From contig OV884058.1 in NCBI GenBank assembly GCA_930367215.1, positions 216,856,208 to 216,920,207 on the forward strand: a stretch of 64,000 nt of DNA, in the 5' to 3' direction. Origin of the DNA: Pollenia angustigena. Taxonomy: Eukaryota > Arthropoda > Insecta > Diptera > Polleniidae. The position numbers and the translations under genes were made by a program. The notes beneath the pieces were generated by a model that ran no database searches, was not told the origin of the DNA, and saw only the letters and a program-made list of their open reading frames with translations. Within the stretch, counting starts at the first letter, position 1. The number at the start of each line of letters is the position of its first letter. Positions 11,701 to 21,392 of this stretch are shown piece by piece.

Positions 11701-14700
11701 GGAAAAATAAATGTTTGCCTTTCTTCAGTAATGTTGTAGTAATGTTGTTGTTGCTCGACAGTTTGCATGACTATAGCACGAAATGTGTGTGTGTGCCAAA
11801 GTGTCTGTTGGATTTTTTATTGTATAGAAACAAAAACAAATTCTTGTTGTATTTGTTTTGCATGAAAAATATCACTTGTCTTCGTCGATCATGTGCCTTT
11901 CAGCTACCTTTGCGCTGCTTTTATCTCCTATTTTGCGGCTATTAGCATGCAGTGGTTTTTGATTTGGCGGCTGTTTGACAGAATCTTTTTGTTTCATTCT
12001 CTTTCCTACATATTTTCTCCTACAACAGAAAAGTTATTGCCGTTGCTTTTTGAGTTCCATCAAATAAGAAATTTTTGCTATTGTTAAAAAAGCAATAGTT
12101 GGAAAAAGCAGTGTCCATTAAAAGGTTACTTTTCAAAAACAGTGTGTTTATTTTGCTGCTGCTTTTGAAAAGTGTGGGCTTTTTTAGCAGTGGAACTTGT
12201 CGGCTTTTTATTTTTTATTTTTTTTTTAAATAGGAAAAAGGCAAAATTAGGCTGCTTTTGCTAATATGGCGATAGCATTTTAAACCCTGGAAAAAACATG
12301 GTCTATTTAACATTACGATGTCCTAGGGCAGGACCATATAACCCATCTTTGGACTACTAAGGAGTAGTTTTAAAACTACTCCATGGTATACACAAGAGGG
12401 CTAGTTTTGAAGTCGTTTAAAAACGAAAGCATGTCGTCTCACTACAAACACTTTTCAACAATGACATGGTCCATGCTTGCACTACATCGGACCAGTCCAT
12501 GGAGTACTCCATTTTATCAAAATGGATCATGTGGTCCAATTTTATTTGCAGGGTAGTAAACATTGTGTTTACTGTTCTTCGTAATTTATTGTCTTATTTT
12601 ATTCATTATATAAAAAAATGTGTTCATACTAATTTGCATGAAAAAATGGTCGCCACTAATTAAGAAATAATTTTGAAAATAATCATTTGTAAAAGATCAA
12701 AATCGCACAAATCGTTCTCAATTTATGATAAAATTATGTACCATAACCGCCTTATTTCGGTCGAAATATTAGTCTAGCCCTTAAAAAAAAATTGGACATG
12801 ATAATAAAAACTGAAAACGGATTTCAATTAAGCGCTGTAAACTCTTTGTATTTCTTATATTTTTATTTAAAACTATTTTTTTTTGACGACCAGTGTAATT
12901 AAACATTTCATTAAGTTTTTTATTTAAATTTTATTTAGCGCTTTTCATTGGGTTTTTGATTGGTGGCACGTCGCTTTTTGATAAGAAATATGTAGTTCAC
13001 AACCCTGTTCTATATTCACAAAAAGTCAACTAAAAAAACAACACGCACTTTGTTTGTGTATATTTTTTGCTACAAAAACAATTGCATGAATAAAAATACA
13101 GCTCTACAAAAAATCAGCAGTCGTTTTACGTAGACCTACTCATTCGATGATGCTTTTGCTTAAACTACTTTTTCTTCTTACGGCAATGAAGCAAAGCAAG
13201 AGTGAAATTTATTTTGTACGTTTGTATATGAAGAATTTGGTGCAATCGCCAAAAAGTGGCGTGTAGAGCAATACAATACTTAAATAACTTTAAAATAGTT
13301 TATATGTGGTAAAATGGGAGCTTAATATCTCAGAAACCACAAAAAAATTTCGCGAAGAAGGTTTTCGATCTAGAAAAATATTTAAAAAATATATTCCTTA
13401 TACCTAAATTATTTTTATTAAAAATGGTCGGTAGGTCAAAGCAATAATGAGCTGACGATATGTTTTGAAGAAACATGTAAACTTTTTTAAACGTTCATGA
13501 ACGAACTATTGTTTTGTGCCGCATACGCATACTGCTGTGTATTGAGTGCTGTTTTATTTCGCTTTAACTACTTTTTTTCATACGGTAATGAAGCGTAGGA
13601 AGATTGAATTTTATTTTCTTATTTGCTTTGATTTCGCTTTAACAACTTTTTTTCTTACCATAAAAGCAAACCAAGAGTGAAATTATTTTGTACGTTTTTG
13701 TATGAGGAATTTTCGCATTCGCCAAACAGTGGCTTGTAGAGCAAAACAAAACATAATAAATCGTTGATATGGAACCAAATTAACAGGGTTTAAACAACTA
13801 CAGTCGAAACCAAAAACTTTCGAAAAAAAAAGTTTGTGTACAGCTTTTCGATTTTTGAGTTGGTTTGAGAGCGACTGTTTACATTTAATGTTTTAGAAGT
13901 GAAAGCAACTGGGTTTTTGGCCAAAGACAAATGAAGAAGTGGAAGAAATGGCAGTTTTTCTACTTTGACTGCAGTTTTTTTAAACGCTGAAAATTAATGC
14001 TTAATATTTCAGAAATCATAAAAAATTTCGGAAACCGGTATTGGATTTAGAAAGGGCATGTTTTAAATATAATAACCCCATACCTAGTAACGTAAATTTT
14101 TTTTTAAATGGTCAGTACGTCAAACGACGATGTGACTTTTCTTTTACTGAAAAGTGACAATTCCACTAAAAAGAGGTTTCCTTTTACTTAAAAGTACCTT
14201 TCACTTAAAAAAAAGCTTTTTCACTGAAACGTGCTTTTTTCACTAAACAATAACTTTAACAATGAAAATAACTTTCCTCAGAAAATTACTTTTTAAATAA
14301 AAAGTTATTTTCACTAAAAAGGGAATTCTGATGTGAAAACTTCATTTAATTAAATTGAATAATCTATATATAATGGGTGATTTTTTAAGAGCTATAGGAA
14401 AGTTAAAAAAAAAAACATAAAATTCAGAAAAATGCATGAAATCTTTATTTGAATCGATAGTACGGACCATAAAATTTAATGTTTGAAGATTATTTTATGC
14501 AAATGTTGAGCGTGACTGCGCCTCAAATGGTACATCTGCTTAGTCTAATTTTGGCATACTCTTTCCAACATTTCGGCCGGTATCTCATGAATAAATGCTT
14601 CAATGTGGTCATCCAATGCGTCAATTGAAGCGGGCATGTGTGCATAGACATGAGCTTTAACATAGCCCCACAAAAAAGTCTAAAGGCGTTGAATCGCACG

Positions 14701-16295
14701 ATCTAGGCGGCCAATTGACCGGTTCCGAACGTGAAATGAAATGTTCACCGAACTCGCCTCTCAAAAAGTCCATTTGATAAGCGTGCTGTGTGGCATGTGG
14801 CAACGTCTTGTTGAAACCCCATGTCATGCAAGTCAAGCTCTTTCATTTTGGGCAAACAAAAGTTGGATATCATCTCACGGTAGCGCTCACCATTCACAGT
14901 TTCGTTTCGACTCGCATCATTTTTGAAGAAGTACGGCCCAATGATGCCACCAGCCTATAAACCGCACCAAACTGTGACTTTTTCTGGATGCATTGGTAGC
15001 TCTTGTAATGCTTCTGGCTGATCTTCACTCCAAAATCGACAATTCTGCTTATTAACGTACCCATTGAGCCAAAAATGATATTCGTCTCTTAACATAAAAA
15101 GCGCGCGATGAACTTCCTAAACAGAGCACGAATTTTGATAATAAATTCAATAATTTGCAAGTGTTGTTCGTTTGGTTAAACCATGGTTAGACCAAACTGA
15201 AGATGTTTGACAGTGAAACAAAACACGAAACGTGCGTCAGCTGTTTAAACTTGTGTTGCCAAAAAGATAATAGCTAAAAACCACCCGATATGAAAGAGTT
15301 GCGTGAGCGACTGACTGACTGACTAATTCATCATCGTCCAGCCCAAATCGCTGACCCTAGAAACTTGAAATTTAGACTAGCGATTGGTCACTCCCCAAAT
15401 CGATCCACTAAGACGGGATTTTTCGAAATTCGAATGTTTAGGGGGTAAAAAAGGGAAAATTCTGTAATTTTATGTCTCCAAAACTAAAAGAGATGCAAAA
15501 TAAATGTAATACTTTTCGTTGCTCTTTAGAAAAATAAGCGGAAAGGTGTATGGTACTTTTTTTTAAAATTCGGCCCTATTAGGGAGTAAACGGGTAAAAT
15601 CTGAATTTGAGTACTTTTTTGCCACCCCATCTATCTTTTGAACCAATAAAAAGAAACAAAGTTAATACTACATTCGAAACTTATCAAAAAAATACGTATA
15701 CGAATTTGGTACATTTTTGAAATTCGAACATTTAAAGGGTGAAAATTGTAACTATTTTTGGTACTTTTTTTTACAAAACATTTTCCTCCATTCATTGACG
15801 TATTAGACAGTACCCAAAAAAGAAAATAAGGAAAATTTGAAATTTTTCTTAAGCTTTTTGGTTCTACTAAAGTAGCGGGTTAAATGCTAGAATTTAAACA
15901 AATTTAAACCTAGAAAAATAAATTTTGGCATACAAATATGTCCATAAAGAAAAAGGAGACGCTAACGAATTAGCGGGTATATGCTAGTTTTTAAATTAAA
16001 AAATCTAAAATAAACAGGAAATGTTACATTCAATTACTTGAATAAAAGGAAATAAGTAAAAAATAAAACTATTTTATTTTTCTCTATTTGCAGGTGGCGC
16101 ATTCGAACTTATCGCAAAGTTTTTTACGGCTGTGAGTTTGTTGATTGGCTAATAGAAGTTGGTCTATCTAAGGATCGTTTAGAAGCCGTTCACTATGCAA
16201 AACATTTAGTTAACGGTCGTGTACTGCGTCATATCAATAACGTTTACCATTTCGAAGATAAACAATTGCTGTACAACTTTTGCAGTCGTTTTTAA
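1189..16295 (+). CDS. anchor: anchor / GPR155 (LYCHOS) homologue, 13 coding exons, 5' end outside the window
   Basis: This is a multi-pass membrane protein joining a PIN-like (auxin-efflux-carrier family) transporter domain, a GPCR-like helical bundle and a C-terminal DEP domain. Vertebrate GPR155/LYCHOS is a lysosomal cholesterol sensor acting on mTORC1; the Drosophila homologue is anchor. Exons: 1189-1478, 1545-1684, 1862-2190, 2254-2419, 2484-2723, 5105-5296, 5362-5515, 5856-5948, 6006-6342 (or 6348), 6399-6603, 7626-7801, 7868-7993, 16094-16295. All have GT..AG borders and the phases join into one frame (about 882 codons) ending in TAA at 16293. Key motifs are QSNDFAIGYP in exon 1, GFLYGTFPAAPGAF in exon 4, and a Ser/Asp-rich loop in exon 9. 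The only doubtful junction is the exon 9 donor, where a GTGTGTGT run offers two in-phase sites. The N-terminus (first one or two helices) lies upstream. No internal stop was seen, so the gene appears functional. Introns 5, 10 and 12 are swollen by mobile elements. Confidence 0.88.
2890..3480. other. intronic repeat debris with a GTTCC-rich palindrome
   Basis: This part of anchor intron 5 contains an exact 16-base palindrome, GTCGTTCCGGAACGAC, at 2928-2943, followed by repeated GAACG/CGTTC words up to about 3020, and later CCGAACCCCGGTT and TGAACCCTGGTTC words at about 3380-3440. This resembles subterminal repeats of a hAT-type element, but I could not find paired ends. Confidence 0.35.
3794..4905 (-). 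mobile_element. 5'-truncated non-LTR retrotransposon with RNase H domain, minus strand
   Basis: A LINE inserted in anchor intron 5, antisense to the gene. Its 3' end on the minus strand is the GGGTTAGGTTAGGTTA block at about 3794, a 3'-terminal repeat common in fly LINEs. It keeps only the ORF2 C-terminus (see the pseudogene entry). It is much more GC-rich than its surroundings. Confidence 0.8.
4073..4883 (-). pseudogene. ORF2 remnant: ribonuclease H domain and C-terminal tail
   Basis: Read on the minus strand from 4883 to 4266, the peptide has the RNase H fold signatures: the first acidic motif FTDGSKMEAGTGAGVYI, a central helix with FQVEILAIWRATEVI, the YVDSQAALRAL aspartate motif and the C-terminal WVPGHCMVDGNEVADELAR motif. 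All catalytic acidic residues are visible, so this domain was intact until recently. A frameshift near 4270 splits off the tail, which continues in 4276-4073 (SRALWLRLDAGATRVLLGLD, LIGFLTGHC), as found after RNase H in R1/LOA/Jockey-type elements. The reverse transcriptase and endonuclease parts are missing. Confidence 0.82.
5105..6603 (+). CDS. anchor: anchor exons 6-10: GPCR-like helices and cytosolic loop
   Basis: Exon 6 (5105-5296) and exon 7 (5362-5515) encode helices of the GPCR-like module. Exon 8 (5856-5948) ends the helix and starts a basic cytosolic loop (HQRYKKRYEKYL). Exon 9 (6006 to 6342 or 6348) is a low-complexity loop: a SSSDDDD acidic/serine stretch, then Gly/Asn-rich, then Thr/Val-rich sequence, then a charged stretch. 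Exon 10 (6399-6603) ends with a hydrophobic helix (IVLLIILLCSM). The exon 9/10 junction needs a phase-2 donor; GT at 6343 or 6349 both fit (intron of 56 or 50 bases), and neither is a consensus donor. The better-looking GTAATT and GTATTA sites further on are out of phase. Confidence 0.82.
6633..7550 (-). mobile_element. Tc1/mariner (IS630) superfamily transposon, copy 1, internally deleted
   Basis: This element in anchor intron 10 ends with imperfect inverted repeats: TGATTTTTTTAGAGCTATAG on the left, and the right end reads GGGTGATTTTTTAGCTATTA on the minus strand. The left end has lost its GGG next to a T run. The same ends bound the copy at 14375-15286. The transposase is on the minus strand and is broken. 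Confidence 0.82.
6733..7440 (-). pseudogene. broken mariner-like transposase (copy 1)
   Basis: The minus strand starts with ATG at 7440 and an HTH N-terminus (LSNEQRLKIIEFYYQNACSV, then NRPTEAAIRAIVTKFRT). A second block (7104-6733) has the second catalytic aspartate in WFQQDGATCHTARL and the third in the PPKSCDLTPLDYFLWGY box, then the usual C-terminal tail. The segment with the first aspartate is deleted at about 7125, so it cannot be active. Copy 2 keeps part of that segment but carries other deletions. Confidence 0.82.
7626..7993 (+). CDS. anchor: anchor exons 11-12: last helices and linker to DEP
   Basis: Exon 11 (7626-7801) encodes the last membrane segments, including FGQSLIVMAVFIGDTGELLM. 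Exon 12 (7868-7993) encodes a hydrophilic linker (LPHWSHVSQETKHICEQF) leading to the DEP domain. The intron between them is 66 bases; the next intron (7994-16093) is 8.1 kb and packed with repeats. Phases 2/2 join cleanly. Confidence 0.87.
8100..9120. repeat. degenerate intronic repeat with ACT(G)AAAA(A)GT words
   Basis: Short words such as ACTGAAAA and TTACTTTTTTACT recur at 8130-8170 and 8480-8580. The stretch 8720-8915 (ATATGTTTTGAAGAC, then ATTGTTTTGTGCCGCAT) recurs directly at 13455-13555. A GCGCTAAATTGGCGC-type inverted motif sits at about 8944-9030. No coding potential was seen. Confidence 0.45.
9530..10701. mobile_element. MITE family B, copy 1 (interrupted)
   Basis: It has perfect 26-base terminal inverted repeats starting GGCATTTTGACAAAACATCT, at 9530-9555 and 10676-10701. 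A shorter, uninterrupted relative is at 17609-17848. Element 9586-10523 is inserted inside it. Confidence 0.82.
9586..10523. mobile_element. 938-base MITE with 31-base TIRs and TTA duplication, nested in MITE B
   Basis: Perfect 31-base inverted repeats beginning TGCTAGAAACACAACTGGGA lie at 9586-9616 and 10493-10523, flanked by TTA on both sides. The 17609-17848 relative of its host lacks this insert at the same point (GTTTA followed directly by the ATTTTCATTC part), which confirms both the borders and the 3-base duplication. That duplication is the PIF/Harbinger signature. The inside has direct repeats (CATGATAGCAAAGTCTACTA at about 9930 and 10184) and no transposase. Confidence 0.85.
11243..12289. 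mobile_element. non-autonomous hAT-type element with 8-base target duplication
   Basis: The ends are CAGGGTTTAAAAGC and its complement, matching for about 12 bases. They are flanked by a perfect 8-base duplication GAAAAAAC at 11235-11242 and 12290-12297. CAGGG termini and 8-base duplications are hAT hallmarks. The interior is rich in GCTTTT/AAAAGC words and has no transposase frame. It sits in anchor intron 12. Confidence 0.85.
13140..13760. repeat. two to three direct copies of a ~130-base unit
   Basis: The block with TTAAACTACTTTTTCTTCTT, then GCAAGAGTGAAATT, then GTACGTTTGTATATGA and the AAAAAGTGGC..GTAGAGCAA end at 13150-13275 recurs at 13626-13750, and partly at 13556-13620. All are direct. 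Function unknown; it is probably debris of a larger repeated element in anchor intron 12. Confidence 0.5.
14120..14330. repeat. cluster of CACTGAAAAGTGAC-like short motifs
   Basis: About ten variants of a CACT(A/G)AAAAGT word occur in both orientations within 210 bases, alternating ACTTTT and AAAAGT. Similar clusters lie at 8130-8580, 17890-17960 and 25390-25620. They may be subterminal transposase-binding repeats. Confidence 0.45.
14375..15286 (-). mobile_element. Tc1/mariner (IS630) superfamily transposon, copy 2, degenerate
   Basis: The left end is GGGTGATTTTTTAAGAGCTA and the right end reads GGGTGGTTTTTAGCTATTAT on the minus strand. The body is a diverged copy of 6633-7550 in the same orientation. 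It keeps a central segment deleted in copy 1 (14860-15100), but lacks part of the N-terminal half and has several frameshifts, so no long frame remains. Confidence 0.8.
15290..15987 (+). mobile_element. Helitron-like non-autonomous repeat with CTAG end
   Basis: It begins with a GACTGACTGACT run and ATTCATCATCG at about 15310-15340, and contains FB-like words such as GAAATTCGAA(T/C)(G)TTTA and AAAACATTTTCCTCCATTCA. It ends TAGCGGGTATATGCTAG at 15987; an almost identical end (GTAGCGGGTTAAATGCTAG) occurs at 15872-15890. Related sequence lies at 55080-55860. The 3' CTAG followed by T fits the CTRR rule of Helitrons, but no hairpin or RepHel gene was seen. Confidence 0.45.
16094..16295 (+). CDS. 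anchor: anchor last coding exon: DEP domain
   Basis: The acceptor is tttgcag. The exon encodes a DEP-domain C-terminal half: WRIRTYRKVFYGCEFVDWLI, then a helix and the closing RVLRHINNVYHFEDKQLLYN strand pair. It ends FCSRF then TAA at 16293-16295. DEP domains bind membranes and signalling partners. Here it is the cytosolic tail of the GPR155-type protein. Confidence 0.9.
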
Positions 16296-16970
16296 AAATG
16301 CAACATAAAACTGGGACAAGACAAAATGCATTCTGCAATTTTTTAAGAATTTTTTTTTTAATATTTGTTTGTTTGTTTTCAATCAGCTGTGATTTTGTTA
16401 GTTCATTTAATTTTAATATATTTCAAACAAATTTTATTTTTATTTTAATAGTTTTTAAGTTCTATCTCAAATTAAACAAACTCTAAGTTACAAATTTCTT
16501 TTTTTTTATGATTCTTATATTAAAAAAAAAAATATCTTTAAAAAAAAAACACACTTTAGTAAATAGTGTAGACAAAACTTTTTAGCTCAAGTAGAGTAAA
16601 TAGTCTCTCAAATGTTTATTTTAAAAAGTGCAATTAAATCTTAATGTTTATTATTATTCTTTTATTGTTATAATAAAAAAGAAATTGTGTTACAAAATTG
16701 TCACAAAAGCAACAATACCAAAAGTAATCTATATCAACATAATGCTGTGGCTTTCAAAACAAATTAGGGAATATTTGTATTAATTTAGAGTGTAAAAAAC
16801 TAAATTACTTTAATAAAGAAATCCTATTTATAAAAAAAAAAATTATAAATTTCCAAAAAACAAAATTGTATACCAAATTATGCTTAAACTTAAGAAAAAT
16901 ATAAGTTTATCAAATAAAAATCAAATATATATATATATGTAATGTATTATGTAATATAAAATAAATATAT
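16296..16970 (+). terminator. anchor: anchor 3' UTR and candidate poly(A) signals
   Basis: Sequence after the anchor stop is AT-rich and contains AATAAA hexamers at 16672-16677, 16812-16817, 16913-16918 and 16960-16965, the last preceded by a TA run at about 16925-16937. Any of these could direct cleavage; the sequence alone cannot say which. Confidence 0.5.
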
Positions 16971-17600
16971 GGTCACAAAGATGCTTAAAAACTACACATA
17001 CGTGATTTTTCAATGACCTTGTTATTTTTGAATGAATGAATGCTTGTAAGTGGGTTGATTAAAATAGATTCACTTAGGGTAAATATATTGAACTTTTCAT
17101 AATCCATTCTACAGTGGGAAACGTCTGAAGTTAGTTTTATGCGACCTTCTGATCTGATTAGCAGACATTTTTTTTTTTTTTTTTTGAAAATTGTTCTTAA
17201 AGTATGCAGTTCTTTAATTAATGTGGAAAAAATCAAATGCGGCAACCAAATTTTTTGTACAGTATTTTTTTTTTTACCAAAAAGTCACTTAAGAAAACCT
17301 TATGGGCAACACTGTATTTAATTTTAGGCGACTTGCCATAACAATATAACCATACAAAACAATTGAATACTGGTTTCTTTGTTCGTCATTACGGCTATGG
17401 CATTAGTTGTGGTCCCGTACTCAACGTTAGGAGCCCGCGGGAAACCAATCACATCGAAAACCAGCGTAGCCAGAAGATTCGGAAGGAAACTCTTCATTTA
17501 GCGAAAAAAATTTTATTTTGAAGAGAAAAATATTTAACTTTTTTATAACAAGGGCAAAAAAGTAAAATATAAAAAAAATTATAAAAAAAACTTCAATAAG
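16971..17600. other. no feature recognised
   Basis: AT-rich intergenic sequence downstream of anchor with several poly(T) runs. No gene, inverted repeat or known element was seen. Confidence 0.4.
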
Positions 17601-17608
17601 AAATCTGT

Positions 17609-17848
17609 GGCACTTTGACAAAACATCTTAAGTCAAATTTAAAAAGTTGAAAAAAATTATGTTTATCATACGAATTTTCATTCATAAAGAATTTTTGTTT
17701 ACGTTTTTAAAATGTTGTACTAAAAATTAAATTTGTCTTTAATTTTGGTGTATTTTGTTATTTGATAAAAATGTTTTTTTCATCGAGTTTTTTTTTAAAC
17801 TTTTCTGCTACCTTATTTCTTCGACTTAAGATGTTTTGTCAAAATGCC
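17609..17848. mobile_element. MITE family B, copy 2 (uninterrupted)
   Basis: A 240-base element with 26-base inverted repeats (GGCACTTTGACAAAACATCT, one mismatch between ends). It aligns with the two halves of 9530-10701 and has no insert at the position corresponding to 9586. The TIR may extend outward by a few bases (TCTG(T/C)GGCA on both sides). Confidence 0.8.
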
Positions 17849-18329
17849 GCAGAAATATTACTGCCTGGACCACACTGTCGACAAGAACAAAAAAAAGTCC
17901 CTTTTGAGTAAAACGGTGACTTATTAGTAAAAAATTAGCTTTTTTTTTGTCAAAAATACAACTTTTTATTTTTTTTTTTGAAACATTTAATATTACATTC
18001 TGTTAACCCACTGTGTCTCAATATATGGTACACAATGTAATCTACTCAATCAATCACATGCATACATACTTTAAGGATTTTTTTAAATGCATTCCATTTG
18101 TTTTGTATTGAAGAAATATTCTTTTAGAAAAGTCTTTATAACAGTGTTCGAAAATAAACACTAAATATCGCTCCATAGTGTTCGGTTCGGTAGACTTGTG
18201 GAAAACGCAAACTCTAATAGTGTTTGTGTAGTAAATCATTAAAAAAATAACGTTTCCCTGTTTGTAATATTTCGAAAACAAAAATAATACTGTTCTTATC
18301 CAACTCAACAAAAAGATGAGAAAATTTAA

Positions 18330-19530
18330 TTCCGTTCGTTTTTTTATACCCTCCACCACAATAAGTTGTGAAAAGGATACACTAAGTTTGTCATTCCGTG
18401 TAAAGTATATACATATTCTGGATCCTTGAGTAATTCTAAGTCGACTTAGCCATGTCCGTCTGTCTGTACGTCTGTTCAAAACACGCTCACTTTCAAAAAC
18501 TCAAAAGAAATAAACAAACTTGGTGTCAAATTGCTTGAGGTTATCTCAAGCAGTTTGGGATTGAAATCCAGCAAAATCGGTTCAGTAGGATCAGAGCTAT
18601 GAATCAAATTGTGGAACCACCACCTTTAAAAATTTATCATTTTGTTACAAAAACTAACATAAATGGTGGAACAATGCACGGAATGATATAAGATTTTGCA
18701 AAAGTAAAATTCGCACTGTAAAATTTCGTGAAGATCTGCCCATACAAACCCTACTCCCGAAAAACAATAATAAATAATGGTATCAGAATAATATTTAATA
18801 CTTCACAGCTTTATATGACTAGAAATCAAACTAATAAATTTCGTGATGTTCTATAGGCCCCATATAAAGCCCACTCTGGTAAAATAAATAAATACGCCTT
18901 AAACCGTAGCAGATATAGAAATTACGGTGAAATTTCTCCAACTTAGCTTCATATGGCCAGAAAAAATGTCATGTAATTTTGTGATATACGGTCCATAACG
19001 CTAAAACTAATTTCAGCGCTGTTTTGAAATATATTAATTTTTGTTTTTAATACCAGAAATCACTCTGCAAAATTTAAGGATGATTGGTTCGTAGCTTACC
19101 ATATATAAGGAGCATAGGGCCTTACCATGGCTCCAATATAAATTCCTCTCCTGAATATCATTTAAGTTCGGCTTAAACTGTTACGATATGATGATATTTT
19201 ACTCAAGCTAGTTCAAACTTCTAAAAAGAAAAGCATAAAACTTTCTTGTTGTCGTTCAATAATCCCCCGCAGGCATTTTATGGAAAAATTAATCATATTC
19301 GAGTCATTTATGACTCCTCTGCACGATTAAAATAAGCATATATGAGCTCATTTTCTGATCATAAATGATTGTTTTCTCGGGAGGAAATGGTACCCTACCC
19401 GGGACTCTTCTTGAGGACACATTTTGATTTGAACTTGAGGATCTTTTGGAGTAATTATGTTTTTAAAAGGCAGTATAATTATGTTGAGGCAATTTGTCGA
19501 GCAGTTAAGCGGGTGAAATTGTTTTATTCC
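18330..19530. repeat. widespread fly interspersed repeat (TATACCCTCCACC head)
   Basis: It starts ATACCCTCCACCACAATAAG, followed by GTCATTCCGTGTAAAGTATA and a GTCCGTCTGTCTGT run, then AT-rich text with repeated CCATATAAAGCCCACTC-like phrases. Relatives begin at about 26690, 28950 and 31125. This layout is common in fly genomes; I cannot assign a class. Confidence 0.45.
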
Positions 19531-19634
19531 TACACTCACAATATTCTGTACGTAAAATTAACGGAAATTGTAACATAAAATAAATGAAACTTCAATTAAA
19601 AGCCGGTCTACTTATTTTTCATTTATTTTTAATA

Positions 19635-19862
19635 AAAAGTTCATTTAATTTTTACTGTCAAAAATTCAACACCATATTCCGTAATATCAAATAAATATTC
19701 AGTTATTTTGTAAAATTTTACTGTCAAAAATTCAACACCATATTCAGTAAAAACAATTAAATATTCAGTTATTTTTTTAAATTTTACTGTCAAAAAATTG
19801 ACCCCATATTCAGTAAAAACAATAAAATATTCCGTTATTTCATTAAATTTTCGTTTACTCCA
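19635..19862. repeat. left arm: three tandem ~70-base units
   Basis: Each unit reads TTTTACTGTCAAAAATT, then CACCATATTC, then TATTC(A/C)GTTATTT. Three units follow head to tail and run as the inverse of the right arm. The terminal 36 bases of the arm, starting AAAAGTTCATTTAATTTTTA, match the right arm exactly. Confidence 0.8.
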
Positions 19863-19950
19863 CAAAAGAGCCGAATTTCTAAAAAATACCAGACAGACAC
19901 CTGTTCGCTTGTTTTTCTTATAAGCGAGAGAGGGAGAATATTATTATTTA

Positions 19951-20092
19951 GTGCTGGTTCACACTCTTCAAGTTTTAGCCGTCAAGTCTTGAGTTTTTAG
20001 GAGAGAAGGGAAAAGAGAATGCCATTTCTTTTCCCCTCTCTCCTAAAAACTCGAGACTTGACGAGTCAAACTTGACGTGTGTGAACCGGCAC
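19951..20092. mobile_element. 142-base hairpin MITE, TTA duplication
   Basis: Almost the whole element is one inverted repeat. The left arm starts GTGCTGGTTCACACTCTTCA and the right arm, inverted, starts GTGCCGGTTCACACACGTCA. Both continue to TTTTTAGGAGAGA. TTA flanks both ends (19948-19950, 20093-20095). Confidence 0.82.
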
Positions 20093-20199
20093 TTACTTAC
20101 CCTGATACACAAAGAACTCTCAATTACAAGACACCAGCAGCATGACCGATATGGCTTCGCAATTATTTTACTTTTAAAATTTGATGTAATAACAACAAC

Positions 20200-21392
20200 C
20201 TGTTAACCGATCGTCAATCTGGATTCCGACCTCAACGTGGCTGTACTTCAGCTCTAACCGATGTAATAGAGGAAATTCGTAGTAACCTGGATGAGAAAAA
20301 ATAACGTTTTTGGTATTATTGGACCACTCAAAGGCTTTTGATACAGTGCACCATTCGATCTTGTGCATGAAATTGTCCAAATTATTCAGATTTTCCACGT
20401 TTGCGGTGATACTGTTGTCATCATACCTTTCAAGTAGATGCCAATCAGTTGCAAATGCCGAATCCATATCGCGTTCTTTACAAGTAACTAGAGGTGTCCC
20501 ACAGGGATCCATTCTTGGACCCCTGCTATACTCTTTATATGCGAACGATCTCCCAAACCAACTATCGTATTCTAATATACAAATGTATGCGGATGACGTT
20601 CAGCTGTATCTCAGTAGTCCTAAAGAGTCAGCTAATATGAAAATACGGGAATTAAATCATGATCTTGGGAAAATACTTACATGGGCAGCGGCTAACGGTT
20701 TGCGACTTAATCCTAACAAATCGAAGTGCATATTAATATGTAAAAGAGCCTTTCATGTAGATTTTGAGGTAAATTTATTTCTTGGTGATTCGAGAATCGA
20801 TATTGTAGATTCAGCAAGAAACTTAGGAGTACTATTTAACAAAACTTTAACCTGGTCGAATCACATTACACAAGTTTGTGGTAAAGTTTATGGCATGCTG
20901 CGAAATTTATGGGCTACTCAGCACTTTACACCTCTACAAGTAAGAATATTACTTGCAAAAACATATCTTCTGCCGACACTTTTATACTCATCTGAAATTT
21001 TTACTGGTTGTAACACAAATCATATGAGAAAGCTGACCGTAACATACAACAATATCATCCGTTACATTTTCTCTTTAAAAAGATTTGATCATATATCGCA
21101 GCACTCTTTTCGTTTATTCAATATGTCATTTTCAAACTATCTTCAATTCAAAAACTTAATATTACTTCACAAAATAATAACGACAAAGGAGCCAAAATAT
21201 CTTTATGAACGTCTGCAGTTTTCTAGATCGTGTAGAGGGAAAAATTTAATACAATTTCGTCATCATGACCATGCTTCTGAATGTCAATACTTTATATTAA
21301 GCATACGTCTCTGGAATCAACTTCCAAATGATTTGCAAATCACTAGCAACGCTATAAGATTTAGAAGGTTATTGAGGGAATATTTTTCGTAA
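20200..21392 (+). pseudogene. non-LTR reverse transcriptase, truncated, one frameshift
   Basis: An upstream block around 20200-20301 encodes LTDRQSGFRPQRGCTSALTD, an RT motif. A frameshift in the A run at 20296-20301 follows, and the frame resumes at 20310 for 360 codons: LDHSKAFDTVHHSIL (motif A with catalytic Asp), QVTRGVPQGSILGPLLYSLY (motif B), then YADDVQLYLS (motif C with the Asp pair) and the thumb/C-terminal region with LLAKTYLLPTLLYSSEIF. It ends TAA at 21390-21392. The endonuclease domain and the first part of RT are absent. The long open frame suggests a young insertion. Confidence 0.85.

Noticed and set aside
16925..16937. TA run as a promoter element
   Set aside because: It lies in the anchor 3' UTR and is a simple microsatellite.
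20174..20512. 112-codon frame on the minus strand
   Set aside because: It is antisense to the reverse transcriptase coding region.
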